Shown: piece after piece, positions 24,901 through 31,557 of the stretch
How the letters are laid out: each line of letters begins with the position of its first letter
Numbering within the stretch: the first letter of the stretch is position 1
From: Alicyclobacillus acidiphilus NBRC 100859
Lineage (GTDB): Bacteria > Bacillota > Bacilli > Alicyclobacillales > Alicyclobacillaceae
Length of the DNA: 32,792 nt
Assembly (NCBI RefSeq): GCF_001544355.1
Contig: NZ_BCQI01000035.1
Span: forward strand, 1 to 32,792
Reading direction: 5' to 3'
Translations under genes and position numbers: made by a program
Notes under the pieces: generated by a model
Told to the model about the DNA's origin: nothing
The model's database searches: none
Seen by the model: only the letters and a program-made list of their open reading frames with translations

Positions 24901-25406
24901 TCTATCAGAAGAAGTCGATTTGGAACGTGTATCAAGAAGAAACTTATAGATTGCCAAGACGACTCACCGGCATTACATCCATTTGCTTCGTCCTTCGTCA
25001 GAAGGTGCACATCAAGGGATTCTCATTTGCGAAGCAGAATAGAGCCTTCCAGCGGAATCCTGCCGCGGAATGCGACCGGATCTATGGAGACGCGTTCAAA
25101 ATCGCCGATGATCGCGTGGAGGGCATCGGAAATAATGTGTCACTCGAGTTCGACTGCATGGATTTTACGGACGATGGCGCGACGAAGCTGGTTATTTGCG
25201 GACGCTCTCCGATTGAGAAAAACACAATCCATATTCGTTTTGAAGGAGACGGTGCCGACATTCGCCAGCTTGCAGAATTTGCACAGTCCGCAGGCTATGT
25301 CGAACGGAAATTCGAACTGAACAGGGTAGCCGGATTGAAAAAGGTGACTTTTATCTTCCTGCCTGGGAGCAATTTTGATTTTGCCTGGTTTCGTTTCGAA
25401 AGATAG
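21975..25406 (+). CDS. Glycoside hydrolase family 2 protein, beta-galactosidase-like
   Basis: This retaining glycosidase hydrolyses a terminal beta-linked sugar, 1143 residues. An N-terminal sugar-binding jelly-roll (ENSIGWYRKKF, then SGAGIYRNVW) precedes an immunoglobulin-like domain and a TIM barrel. The acid/base is Glu380 in HPSLLMWSIGNE and the predicted nucleophile is Glu459 in IYGSETGA. GFDYLGEPTPY closes the barrel. Behind it are Ig-like domains (the first, with VRVYSNAPKIELQLNG, resembles DUF4982) and a carbohydrate-binding-module-like C-terminus. There is no signal peptide, so it acts in the cytoplasm on imported oligosaccharide. ATG at 21975 is chosen over the GTG at 21942 by family alignment; the ribosome binding site is weak. 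GH2 also includes glucuronidases and mannosidases, so galactose specificity is not proven. Confidence 0.92.
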   Translation: MNTKVRFNDGWVFAKSGLDTTDVSGLAFEPVDIPHDWLIYDTLNLYENSIGWYRKKFSAPRECRRLFLCFDGVYMDSSIYVNQRLVGEWKYGYSSFELEITDAIVDGENEILVKVVYQSPNSRWYSGAGIYRNVWLCARDDSYIVTNGIYISTEQKHDGWKVEIDTDMVLCEAVEVTHTLTYDGGIVATAADRITTSGECTNRQTLFVPSPLSWSPDAPNLYRLETKLVRSRHEHGESTSEEFERVCHRIGFRNIFFDSQQGLIVNGKKTKLNGVCEHHDLGALGSAFNKEALRRRFEILKEMGVNAIRTAHNMPAVELMDLADEMGLFVVSEAFDMWERSKTPYDYGRFFREWAEIDIKSWVTRDRNHPSLLMWSIGNEIYDTHADERGQEITKMLMDCVRRYDPKKNAAVTLASNYMPWENAQRCADIVEVVGYNYAEKYYRQHHEEHPNWVIYGSETGAIVQSRGIYHFPYDQPILADDDEQCSALGNSPTSWGARSSEACILAERDTPFSLGQFIWSGFDYLGEPTPYHTKNSYFGQIDTATFKKDSYYIYQSAWTDYKTNPMVHIFPYWDFNPGQIVDVRVYSNAPKIELQLNGRVIGSQEIDHLHGTQLVGWWKVPYEPGELRALAYDESGDLIATDVRKSFGDAQMIDLNFHKKEILANGLDLAFLEISMLDECGNPVENACNRVRVDVQGPGRLIGLDNGDSTDYDQYKGLSRRLFGGKLMAVIGSTLEPGKVRVTVSSIGMKSQIAELVSLPVEPSAVVGVSAQTRNQETKCVLGNSGEIPVRKIEITSPSGQVFGPLQRERMAVARLYPENASYQDVEWSVVNDTGVTTHLAKVEPMGLTAKVIALGDGKFRLRCMSKNGSNKPRLISELEFRAEGLGTLYKDPYRFISASLYDFSRGEVTSGNERGIATSRDGETQVGFRDLDFGPYGSDTITIPIFALSSDPYPIEIWEGMPGHDGSQLLAEVVYQKKSIWNVYQEETYRLPRRLTGITSICFVLRQKVHIKGFSFAKQNRAFQRNPAAECDRIYGDAFKIADDRVEGIGNNVSLEFDCMDFTDDGATKLVICGRSPIEKNTIHIRFEGDGADIRQLAEFAQSAGYVERKFELNRVAGLKKVTFIFLPGSNFDFAWFRFER

Positions 25407-25634
25407 CCGCGTGAAGATGAATTGCCTGAGCCCATTCAACAAGATTCGATTGAAGCGCACGCGTTTGGTTCGATTCACCCGGACAGGTGTCCGTGACGGA
25501 CTGGGCATAGAGTACCGACAAAAATTTGCGGCTGTTCGTGGGTACCAGCAACAGAAAGCCTTTGCCTTGTGAATTCACGCCATAGGTCAGTTTTATCCGC
25601 AAAATTTGTATGTAAGGAATTTTTACGCAACTTA

Positions 25635-25663
25635 TTGTCAAAGAAAAATGTGTGATTTATGAT
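25635..25663 (+). promoter_or_regulatory. Promoter of the GntR / third transporter operon
   Basis: TTGTCA at 25635-25640 and TATGAT at 25658-25663 are 17 bases apart, each five of six to consensus. They lie in an A/T-rich stretch 45 bases before the regulator gene. The 25407-25634 part of the gap holds no supported gene. Confidence 0.65.
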
Positions 25664-25679
25664 TATTTCTAATATTCTT

Positions 25680-25694
25680 GGTCGACCGTCGACC
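25680..25694. promoter_or_regulatory. Inverted repeat, candidate autoregulatory operator
   Basis: The 7-bp arms ggtcgac and gtcgacc flank a single C, so GTCGAC occurs twice. The site lies about 10 bases past the predicted transcription start and 13 bases before the GntR start codon. Its place suits autorepression. Confidence 0.55.
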
Positions 25695-25707
25695 TTGAAG
25701 GTGAACA

Positions 25708-26481
25708 TTGGTTGCGTTAGAAGTCATCGACTTCGTGGATAAACGGACGCGGAGAGGGGGAGCCAGTCTGAAACCAATCGAAAGAGCCGCCTTGCTCGTC
25801 TTTCAGGTATACGACTATTTGAAGGATGCTATATTGACTGGCAAGCTAGCGCCAGGAGAGCGGGTTGTGGAGCGGAAATTGGCAGAGCAATTGCAGGTGA
25901 GTCGAAGTCCGGTGCGCGAGGCAATTCGCCTGCTGATCACGGAACACTTGCTCGTGGAGCGCGATGGGGTTGCCGTGTTCCAACCGACGTTGGAAGATTT
26001 CAACGAAATTTACGAACTGCGTTTAGCCATTGAACCAATGGCTGCCCGGAATGCGGCGAAGAGTATTACGCCAGCGACGATTCAGGTCCTGCAAATGAAC
26101 TGGGAAGATACCAAACGTAGGCTCGAGGTTGGGGACACAAGCCGCATTGTGGATTTGAACCAGGAATTTCACAGGACTATCTGGAGTTGTTCGAAGAACA
26201 GCAGATTTTGTCGAATCATGGACACCGTGTCCGCAGTGACCCAGTATTATTGGATTCGTGTTCTGAATATTGTTCAAACTCAGACAAATATTGTGCAGGA
26301 GCACGCTGACATCCTGTCGGCCATCGTGCAGGGGGATGAGAGCCGTGCGTACGATGCAATGTTTCATCACATTTCGAGAGATATGACGGTGATCAACGAG
26401 TTGAGAGAGGTGCCTAGCGTACTAACAGACCACATCGCGGCGGATAGCCGTGATGGACGAAGCAGGGGGAGAGACACATGA
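25708..26481 (+). CDS. GntR-family regulator, FadR/FCD subfamily
   Basis: This is a ligand-responsive DNA-binding repressor or activator, 257 residues. The winged helix covers residues about 28-95, with LKDAILTGKLAPGERVVERKLAEQL and SRSPVREAIRLL as the recognition part. The C-terminal all-helical FCD domain has candidate metal/ligand residues Asp149 and His155 (DLNQEFHRTIW), His199 and His220/221. FCD regulators often sense sugar acids or small carboxylates. The TTG start follows GAAGGTGA closely. The TGA overlaps the ATG of the third binding-protein gene by four bases, so regulator and transporter are co-transcribed and probably translationally coupled. Confidence 0.92.
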   Translation: MVALEVIDFVDKRTRRGGASLKPIERAALLVFQVYDYLKDAILTGKLAPGERVVERKLAEQLQVSRSPVREAIRLLITEHLLVERDGVAVFQPTLEDFNEIYELRLAIEPMAARNAAKSITPATIQVLQMNWEDTKRRLEVGDTSRIVDLNQEFHRTIWSCSKNSRFCRIMDTVSAVTQYYWIRVLNIVQTQTNIVQEHADILSAIVQGDESRAYDAMFHHISRDMTVINELREVPSVLTDHIAADSRDGRSRGRDT

Positions 26482-28049
26482 AAAGAACCAGTCCAACACT
26501 GGCATTGGCAGCAGCATTCGTAGCAATAGGTACTCTGGGTGTTCTTGGAACGACATCGACTCCATTTGGCAATACGACAGGCCACAATACGGCGACATCG
26601 ACGGAAGCTGCGTCCGTATCCGGAAGTTCCACATTGACCGTTGGTTTACAGGCTGATCCGGTGACGCTGGATCCATCTTTGTCGACAGCGTTGGTGGATC
26701 GTCAAGTGATGATGAACATCTATGACACACTGTTCGCCATTACGCCAAAGGGTCAAATTGTGCCTGATCTGGTTAAGTCGTATACAATTTCGAAAGACAA
26801 ACTGACGTACACATTCGTCCTCCACACAGGTATCAAGTTTCAAGACGGGACACCGTTCAATGCCGAGGCCGTGAAATTTAATTTGGATCGCGATATGGCG
26901 AAGGTTTCTGCTCGCTCGTCGGAGTTGAGCTCAGTGAAATCGGTGTCGGTTTTGAATTCCGACACAGTCGTGATTCACTTGAAGCAGCCGTATGCTCCGT
27001 TACTGGGCGTCTTGACCGATCGCGCTGGCATGATGGTTTCACCAACGGCGGTTAAAAAGGAAGGTTCTAATTATCAAAATCACCCGGTTGGCACTGGCCC
27101 CTACGCGTTTCAGAGTCAAGTCGTAGGAGATTATATTACGCTAGTTTCCAATAAGTCTTATTGGAAGGGAAGGCCGAAAATTCAGACGGTAACCTTCAAA
27201 GCGTTTACGGATCCAAATGTTGAATTGACAAACTTGGAGAATGGTTCTATTCAACTGTCGGACCAGGTTCCGGCGCAACAGCTGTCGTCGCTTGAGCACA
27301 ATTCGAACTACGTCGTATCCAATACGCCTGGACTCGGTTATCAAGGTTTCTATTTGAATACCACAAAGGCGCCTTTCAACAACAGGTACCTCCGTGAGGC
27401 GGTGGATGCAGCCATCAATCGCAGCACGATTGTAAATGTGGCATTTAATGGGGAGGCCTCTCCATCATGGGGACCGTTCAGCCCTGAATCGCCGGTATAC
27501 AACAAGCAACTGGATACGCCGCCGCCGCCAAATCCGACACTTGTTAAGAAACTGCTCAAGGAGGGAGGAAAGCCGAACGGATTCTCATTCACCTTCCAGA
27601 CAACGAATTCTCCGATCACTGCTGAAGTTGCGCAAATGATTCAAAGCATGTTGGCTCCTTTCCATATCACTATGAAGATTCAGCAGTTGGAATTCGGCAC
27701 ACTTCTGTCGAACAACACAAATCATGCATTCCAAGCGTCGGCACTCGGCTGGTCCGGACGCATCGATCCGGACGGTAACGTGTACTCGTTCTGGTATACG
27801 GGGGCACCGAATAACGGCTCGAACTTCAGCGATCCGGTGGTAGACAAATTGTTGAACCAAGCCCGTGTCATACCGAGCATGTCCGCGCGCGCGAAGGTTT
27901 ACGACGAATTCATGACCGAGATGCACAAACAAGATCCGTATATATTCCTGTATTTTCCGAATAACACGTACGCCTACACGAAGAACTTGCGTGGATTTCA
28001 ATCGTACCCGGACGGTGTCTTCCGCATCTACCAAATGTCACTCTCTTAA
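26478..28049 (+). CDS. ABC transporter substrate-binding protein, family 5, importer 3
   Basis: This is an extracellular binding protein of the Opp/Dpp type, 523 residues. The N-terminus is basic (MKRT) and then hydrophobic to about residue 25, followed by a Ser/Thr/Gly/Ala-rich linker to residue 50. No lipobox cysteine and no sharp AxA site are visible, so it may be secreted or stay as an N-terminal membrane anchor. The mature part starts LTVGLQADPVTLDPSLSTALVD, a classic DppA/NikA-like opening, with GIKFQDGTPFNAEAVKFNLDRD and HPVGTGPYAFQS later. The ATG overlaps the GntR stop. Two permease genes follow, but no ATPases. Confidence 0.93.
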   Translation: MKRTSPTLALAAAFVAIGTLGVLGTTSTPFGNTTGHNTATSTEAASVSGSSTLTVGLQADPVTLDPSLSTALVDRQVMMNIYDTLFAITPKGQIVPDLVKSYTISKDKLTYTFVLHTGIKFQDGTPFNAEAVKFNLDRDMAKVSARSSELSSVKSVSVLNSDTVVIHLKQPYAPLLGVLTDRAGMMVSPTAVKKEGSNYQNHPVGTGPYAFQSQVVGDYITLVSNKSYWKGRPKIQTVTFKAFTDPNVELTNLENGSIQLSDQVPAQQLSSLEHNSNYVVSNTPGLGYQGFYLNTTKAPFNNRYLREAVDAAINRSTIVNVAFNGEASPSWGPFSPESPVYNKQLDTPPPPNPTLVKKLLKEGGKPNGFSFTFQTTNSPITAEVAQMIQSMLAPFHITMKIQQLEFGTLLSNNTNHAFQASALGWSGRIDPDGNVYSFWYTGAPNNGSNFSDPVVDKLLNQARVIPSMSARAKVYDEFMTEMHKQDPYIFLYFPNNTYAYTKNLRGFQSYPDGVFRIYQMSLS

Positions 28050-28068
28050 GCCACAGCCATCTCACGAA

Positions 28069-28104
28069 GGTTGCCACACCGCGTCCAAAGCGGGTGTGGC
28101 AACC
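28069..28104 (+). promoter_or_regulatory. Stem-loop between binding protein and permease genes, importer 3
   Basis: A perfect 12-bp stem (ggttgccacacc / ggtgtggcaacc) with a 12-base loop starts 19 bases after the binding-protein stop. No T-run follows. Confidence 0.7.
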
Positions 28105-28139
28105 GATCCCCGTTCTCAGTCAAGCAAGGAGGATACAGC

Positions 28140-29093
28140 ATGGCGTATATTCTTAAGCGATTGTTGACGATGATTCCCGTGCTCTTGTTCCTCAGCATCA
28201 TGGTGTTCAGCTTCATTCACCTCATTCCAGGCGATCCCGCCGAAATCATTCTCGGTCAAGATGCGACCCCCGCGGCACTAGCGGCTTTGCGCGCCCAATT
28301 GGGGCTCAATCTCCCGCTGGACGTGCAATATATACACTGGATGGCACGCTTGTTGCATGGAAATCTTGGTACGTCTTTGGTTAATCACGAACCAGTTTCC
28401 TTGTTAATTATGCAGCGCCTTCCGGTCACGGTCGAACTGGCGATTGGCACTATCATTATTGCTTTACTAATTGCATTTCCAATGGGTGTTCTTGCAGTTG
28501 TTTATAAAGGAAAGTTTGCTGATTTCGCCGCTCTGTTCACGTCCACCATCGGACTCTCCGTCCCGCCGTTCTGGGTTGGAATCATTTTTCTGCTGCTGTT
28601 CACCGTGAAGATTCACCTCTTTCCATCGTCCAGTTATGTTCCGATCTGGCAAAATCCGTTGCAAAACTTGTCAGCAATGATCCTTCCCATGGTTGCCACC
28701 GGGCTCCGAGAAGCCGCCGTTCTTCTGAGGATGCTCAGGTCCACCATGCTGGAGGTCGTCGCTCAAGACTTTATCCGAACGGCGCGAGCGAAAGGTCTTC
28801 GAGCAGGACTCGTGATATTGAAACACGCGTTGCCCAACGCATTGATTCCAGTCATCACAACAGGAGGTTTGCAGATCGCGGGGTTACTTGGAGGACTCGT
28901 CATCACGGAGCAAATTTTCTCATTGCCCGGCTTCGGTCAACTCCTCGTGCAGAGTGTGTTCAGCCGCGATTATACCACCGTCCAAGGAGCCGCCATGGTC
29001 GCCGCGCTGATCGTCGTCGTTGTCAACTTACTAGTCGATCTTGTCTACGGTCTCGCGGACCCGCGCATTAGAGTTGAGGGGGGAAGAACCTAA
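28140..29093 (+). CDS. Dpp/Opp-type ABC permease B, importer 3
   Basis: This is a membrane subunit, 317 residues with six predicted segments. MAYILKRLLTMIPVLLFLS and HLIPGDPAEIILG at the N-terminus are textbook DppB. The EAA loop is QDFIRTARAKGLRAGLVI with HALPNALIPVI after it, then EQIFSLPGFGQLLV and VDLVYGLADPRIR. ATG at 28140 follows AAGGAGG with seven bases of spacing; the upstream open frame is not family-like. Its stop shares one base with the start of permease C (TAATG). Confidence 0.95.
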   Translation: MAYILKRLLTMIPVLLFLSIMVFSFIHLIPGDPAEIILGQDATPAALAALRAQLGLNLPLDVQYIHWMARLLHGNLGTSLVNHEPVSLLIMQRLPVTVELAIGTIIIALLIAFPMGVLAVVYKGKFADFAALFTSTIGLSVPPFWVGIIFLLLFTVKIHLFPSSSYVPIWQNPLQNLSAMILPMVATGLREAAVLLRMLRSTMLEVVAQDFIRTARAKGLRAGLVILKHALPNALIPVITTGGLQIAGLLGGLVITEQIFSLPGFGQLLVQSVFSRDYTTVQGAAMVAALIVVVVNLLVDLVYGLADPRIRVEGGRT

Positions 29094-29980
29094 TGGCCGT
29101 TGCACCAATCATGCACAACACCTCGGGATCGGTTGAGTCCACGGCGGCCAAGCGGCCCTTTCGTTTCCGGAACCGCGCATTATGGATAGGCGGGTTTATC
29201 GTTGGCATTGTCATCTTCGTCGCTCTCTTTGCACCCTGGCTTTGTCCGTATGATCCGAACGGCACCGACTTCAGCAGCACTCTTCAACCCCCAACGTGGC
29301 ACCACCTGTTCGGCACAGACCAACTCGGGCGCGATCAACTCTCCCGGACAATGATTGGTGCCCGTACTTCGATGGAAGTTTCGGTCGGCGCCCTAGTGGT
29401 CAGCCTCGTCATCGGCGTGCCGATTGGCCTTGTCTCAGGCTATTACCGCGGCATTGTCGATGACTGGTTTATCATGCGTATCATCGACGCGCTGCAGGCC
29501 TTTCCGTTTTTGATTTTAGCCTTGGTCCTCGCAGCGATGCTGGGTCCAGGGGCCAGAAATTCGATGATTGCGATAGGAATTGGCTTCATTCCGACTTTCG
29601 TTCGAACAGTTCGCGGCCAAGTGATCGCTGAACTGGAGAAGGAGTACGTCGTGTCCGCGCGTGCTATCGGTGCAAGGGATTGGCGCATTATGTGGGACCA
29701 CATTCTCCCCAATACGGTAACGCCGCTCATCGTGCAAGCTACGATGGTGATGGCGTCCGGCATCGTTGCGGAGGCCAGTCTCAGCTACCTCGGTCTCAGT
29801 GTACAGCCGCCAGTTGCGAGTTGGGGGACGATGTTGGAAGACGCTCAGGGATATATGAGCATGGCCCCTTGGTTGGCCGTCGTACCCGGCGTTGCGATCG
29901 CGATCGCCGTCCTCGGCTTCAACCTTCTCGGTGACGGTTTGCAACGTTGGTTCGATCCTCGGAGTCGAACCACCAGTTGA
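29093..29980 (+). CDS. Dpp/Opp-type ABC permease C, importer 3
   Basis: This is the second membrane subunit, 295 residues. A hydrophilic N-terminus of about 30 residues leads to the first membrane segment, then HHLFGTDQLGRDQLSRTMIGAR (the GTDxxGRD hallmark) and five more segments. The EAA loop is KEYVVSARAIGARDWRIM with ILPNTVTPLI after it. It ends GDGLQRWFDPRSR, typical of DppC. The start overlaps the permease B stop by one base. No ATPase gene follows before the terminator, so this importer probably borrows ATPases, perhaps those of importer 1 or 2. Confidence 0.95.
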   Translation: MAVAPIMHNTSGSVESTAAKRPFRFRNRALWIGGFIVGIVIFVALFAPWLCPYDPNGTDFSSTLQPPTWHHLFGTDQLGRDQLSRTMIGARTSMEVSVGALVVSLVIGVPIGLVSGYYRGIVDDWFIMRIIDALQAFPFLILALVLAAMLGPGARNSMIAIGIGFIPTFVRTVRGQVIAELEKEYVVSARAIGARDWRIMWDHILPNTVTPLIVQATMVMASGIVAEASLSYLGLSVQPPVASWGTMLEDAQGYMSMAPWLAVVPGVAIAIAVLGFNLLGDGLQRWFDPRSRTTS

Positions 29981-30082
29981 CAGTGACGGAGGTGTAATGA
30001 TAATGAGACTCTGTTTGTTGATATGCAGAAACCATCAACAGTGGAGCTTGGTCAAGGATACAAAATGTTCTGGAGTGTTGGT

Positions 30083-30104
30083 TGAGTGATTGCTGAGTGA
30101 TTGC
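30083..30104. repeat. Two tandem copies of an 11-base unit
   Basis: TGAGTGATTGC occurs twice in direct succession between the last permease gene and the terminator. No function is apparent. Confidence 0.6.
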
Positions 30105-30131
30105 GCGCGGCCAGATAGCCTGCCAACAGAA

Positions 30132-30170
30132 GAGAGCAACCATCTCATAAGGAATGGTTGCTCTTGATTT
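30132..30170. terminator. Bidirectional terminator between importer 3 and the tRNA cluster
   Basis: An 11-bp stem (agagcaaccat / atggttgctct) with a 10-base loop is followed by tgatttt on the plus strand and by cttctgtt on the minus strand. It lies between the plus-strand permease gene and the end of the minus-strand tRNA operon and can serve both. Confidence 0.75.
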
Positions 30171-30247
30171 TGGTGCGCCCAGGAGGACTTGAACCTCCGA
30201 CCTCACGATTATCAGTCGTGCGCTCTAGCCAGCTGAGCTATGGGCGC
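30171..30247 (-). tRNA. tRNA-Ile (GAT)
   Basis: The cloverleaf has acceptor GCGCCCA/TGGGCGC, anticodon loop CTGATAA on a CACGA/TCGTG stem, a GGTTCAA T-loop region and encoded CCA. It is the last tRNA of the 17-gene cluster. Confidence 0.96.
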
Positions 30248-30253
30248 TTATAG

Positions 30254-30330
30254 TGGCGGAACTGACGGGATTCGAACCCGCGGTCTCCTGCGTGACAGGC
30301 AGGCATGTTAGGCCTCTACACCACAGTTCC
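30254..30330 (-). tRNA. tRNA-Asp (GTC)
   Basis: Acceptor GGAACTG, anticodon loop CTGTCAC on a CCTGC/GCAGG stem, T-loop GGTTCGAATCC, discriminator G and encoded CCA. Confidence 0.96.
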
Positions 30331-30333
30331 TCA

Positions 30334-30427
30334 TGGCGGAGTGAGAGGGATTCGAACCCTCGATACGGCTTTTGACCGTATACTCGCTTAGCAGGCGAGC
30401 GCCTTCGACCTACTCGGCCATCACTCC
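30334..30427 (-). tRNA. tRNA-Ser (GCT)
   Basis: A 94-base class II tRNA with a long variable arm (the tacggcttttgaccgta part on the plus strand). Acceptor GGAGTGA/TCACTCC, anticodon loop CTGCTAA on CTCGC/GCGAG, encoded CCA. Confidence 0.96.
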
Positions 30428-30437
30428 ACAATATGGA

Positions 30438-30512
30438 TGGTGACCCTAAGGGGATTCGAACCCCTATTACCGCCGTGAGAGGGCGGCGTCCTAACCATTA
30501 GACGATAGGGCC
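30438..30512 (-). tRNA. tRNA-Glu (CTC)
   Basis: Acceptor GGCCCTA/TAGGGTC with one G-T pair, anticodon loop CTCTCAC on CCGCC/GGCGG, encoded CCA. A second Glu tRNA with TTC lies at 30915, so this one is a dedicated reader of GAG. Confidence 0.95.
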
Positions 30513-30523
30513 GGGCTGCCGAA

Positions 30524-30546
30524 GGGACCGCTCGCCAAGCGATCCC
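30524..30546 (-). other. Stem-loop in the tRNA spacer
   Basis: In the 41-base spacer between tRNA-Val and tRNA-Glu(CTC), the minus-strand RNA can form a 9-bp stem (gggatcgct / agcggtccc, one G-T pair) with a five-base loop. There is no U-run, so processing rather than termination is likely. Confidence 0.45.
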
Positions 30547-30553
30547 GACAGAA

Positions 30554-30628
30554 TGGTGCGACCGACAGGAATTGAACCTGTGACCCCCACCGTGTCAAGG
30601 TGGTGCTCTCCCCCTGAGCTACGATCGC
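30554..30628 (-). tRNA. tRNA-Val (GAC)
   Basis: Acceptor GCGATCG/CGGTCGC, anticodon loop TTGACAC on CCACC/GGTGG, T-loop GGTTCAATTCC, encoded CCA. Confidence 0.96.
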
Positions 30629-30632
30629 ATGA

Positions 30633-30706
30633 TGGAGCGGGTGAAGGGAATCGAACCCTCGCTCTCAGCTTGGGAAGCTGACGTTCTGCCATTAAACTAC
30701 ACCCGC
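30633..30706 (-). tRNA. tRNA-Gly (CCC)
   Basis: Acceptor GCGGGTG, anticodon loop TTCCCAA on TCAGC/GCTGA, T-loop GGTTCGATTCC, encoded CCA. Confidence 0.95.
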
Positions 30707-30723
30707 ACAAAGGGCGTGTAGCT

Positions 30724-30777
30724 TTCGCATGCGGGGTTCAACGCCCTGTTCAAGCGAGACCCCATGTATCATGCGAA
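30724..30777 (-). other. Long-range stem in the spacer between the two Gly tRNAs
   Basis: The 73-base spacer holds 8-bp arms ttcgcatg (30724-30731) and catgcgaa (30770-30777) with an inner ggggt/acccc pairing (30733-30737 with 30759-30763). It lacks a tRNA T-arm and so is not an obvious decayed tRNA. It may be a processing signal. Confidence 0.4.
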
Positions 30778-30779
30778 TC

Positions 30780-30854
30780 TGGAGCGGAAGACGGGATTCG
30801 AACCCGCGACCCTCGCCTTGGCAAGGCGATGCTCTACCCCTGAGCCACTTCCGC
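30780..30854 (-). tRNA. tRNA-Gly (GCC)
   Basis: Acceptor GCGGAAG, anticodon loop TTGCCAA on TCGCC/GGCGA, T-loop GGTTCGAATCC, encoded CCA. Confidence 0.96.
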
Positions 30855-30914
30855 ACGAAGATGCTTAACCATACTACAAGCTATCATGCCACACTGTCAA
30901 GTGGGAAAAATAGC

Positions 30915-30989
30915 TGGTGACCCCAGCGGGATTCGAACCCGCGTTACCGCCGTGAAAGGGCGGTGTCTTAACCGCTTGACCATGGGGCC
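30915..30989 (-). tRNA. tRNA-Glu (TTC)
   Basis: Acceptor GGCCCCA/TGGGGTC, anticodon loop CTTTCAC on CCGCC/GGCGG, encoded CCA. Its anticodon arm differs from the CTC gene by the wobble base only, which suggests a duplication origin. Confidence 0.96.
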
Positions 30990-30991
30990 AA

Positions 30992-31067
30992 TGGAGCTCC
31001 CAACCAGGCTTGAACTGGTGACCTCATCCTTACCATGGATGCGCTCTGCCAACTGAGCTATGGGAGC
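30992..31067 (-). tRNA. tRNA-Thr (GGT)
   Basis: Acceptor GCTCCCA/TGGGAGC, anticodon loop ATGGTAA on CATCC/GGATG, discriminator T, encoded CCA. Confidence 0.95.
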
Positions 31068-31126
31068 GGACAAAGTAAATGGCCAACAGGACTTGTCCAG
31101 TCGCGTGACCATGTAATTCCTTGCTA

Positions 31127-31201
31127 TGGCTCCCCGAGTAGGATTCGAACCTACGACCCTCCGGTTAACAGCCGGATGCTCTACCGCTGAGCTATCGAGG
31201 A
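31127..31201 (-). tRNA. tRNA-Asn (GTT)
   Basis: Acceptor TCCTCGA/TCGGGGA, anticodon loop CTGTTAA on TCCGG/CCGGA, discriminator G, encoded CCA. A 59-base spacer (31068-31126) with a ggacaa/ttgtcc repeat separates it from tRNA-Thr. Confidence 0.96.
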
Positions 31202-31205
31202 ACGG

Positions 31206-31281
31206 TGGTGGAGGTAGACGGATTCGAACCGACGACCCCCTGCTTGCAAGGCAGGTGCTCTCCCAGCTGAGCTATACCCCC
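31206..31281 (-). tRNA. tRNA-Ala (TGC)
   Basis: Acceptor GGGGGTA/TACCTCC, anticodon loop CTTGCAA on CCTGC/GCAGG, encoded CCA. Confidence 0.96.
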
Positions 31282-31285
31282 ACGA

Positions 31286-31368
31286 TGGTCCCGGAGGCCG
31301 GACTCGAACCGGCACGGTTTCCCGCACGATTTTGAGTCGTGTGCGTCTGCCAATTCCGCCACTCCGGG
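31286..31368 (-). tRNA. tRNA-Leu (CAA)
   Basis: An 83-base class II tRNA. Acceptor CCCGGAG/CTCCGGG, anticodon loop CTCAAAA on CACGA/TCGTG, variable arm present, encoded CCA. Confidence 0.95.
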
Positions 31369-31389
31369 ACATGTTGAACAAGGTGTTGC

Positions 31390-31466
31390 TGGTCGGAGCA
31401 GCGGGATTCGAACCCACGACCTCCTGCTCCCAAGGCAGGCGCGCTACCAAGCTGCGCTATGCTCCG
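31390..31466 (-). tRNA. tRNA-Pro (TGG)
   Basis: Acceptor CGGAGCA/TGCTCCG, anticodon loop CTTGGGA on CCTGC/GCAGG, encoded CCA. Confidence 0.96.
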
Positions 31467-31475
31467 TTAGAAAAC

Positions 31476-31552
31476 TGGCGTGCCCTGAGAGATTCGAACT
31501 CCCGACCTTTTGATTCGTAGTCAAACGCTCTATCCAGCTGAGCTAAGGGCAC
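31476..31552 (-). tRNA. tRNA-Arg (ACG)
   Basis: Acceptor GTGCCCT/AGGGCAC, anticodon loop CTACGAA on TTTGA/TCAAA, discriminator G, encoded CCA. A34 is normally deaminated to inosine by TadA. Confidence 0.96.
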
Positions 31553-31557
31553 TTAGA

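Noticed and set aside
30225-31450. Minus-strand frames across the tRNA cluster
   Set aside because: They are tRNA genes read as protein (for example repeated GRGFESL-like and GSNP-like strings).
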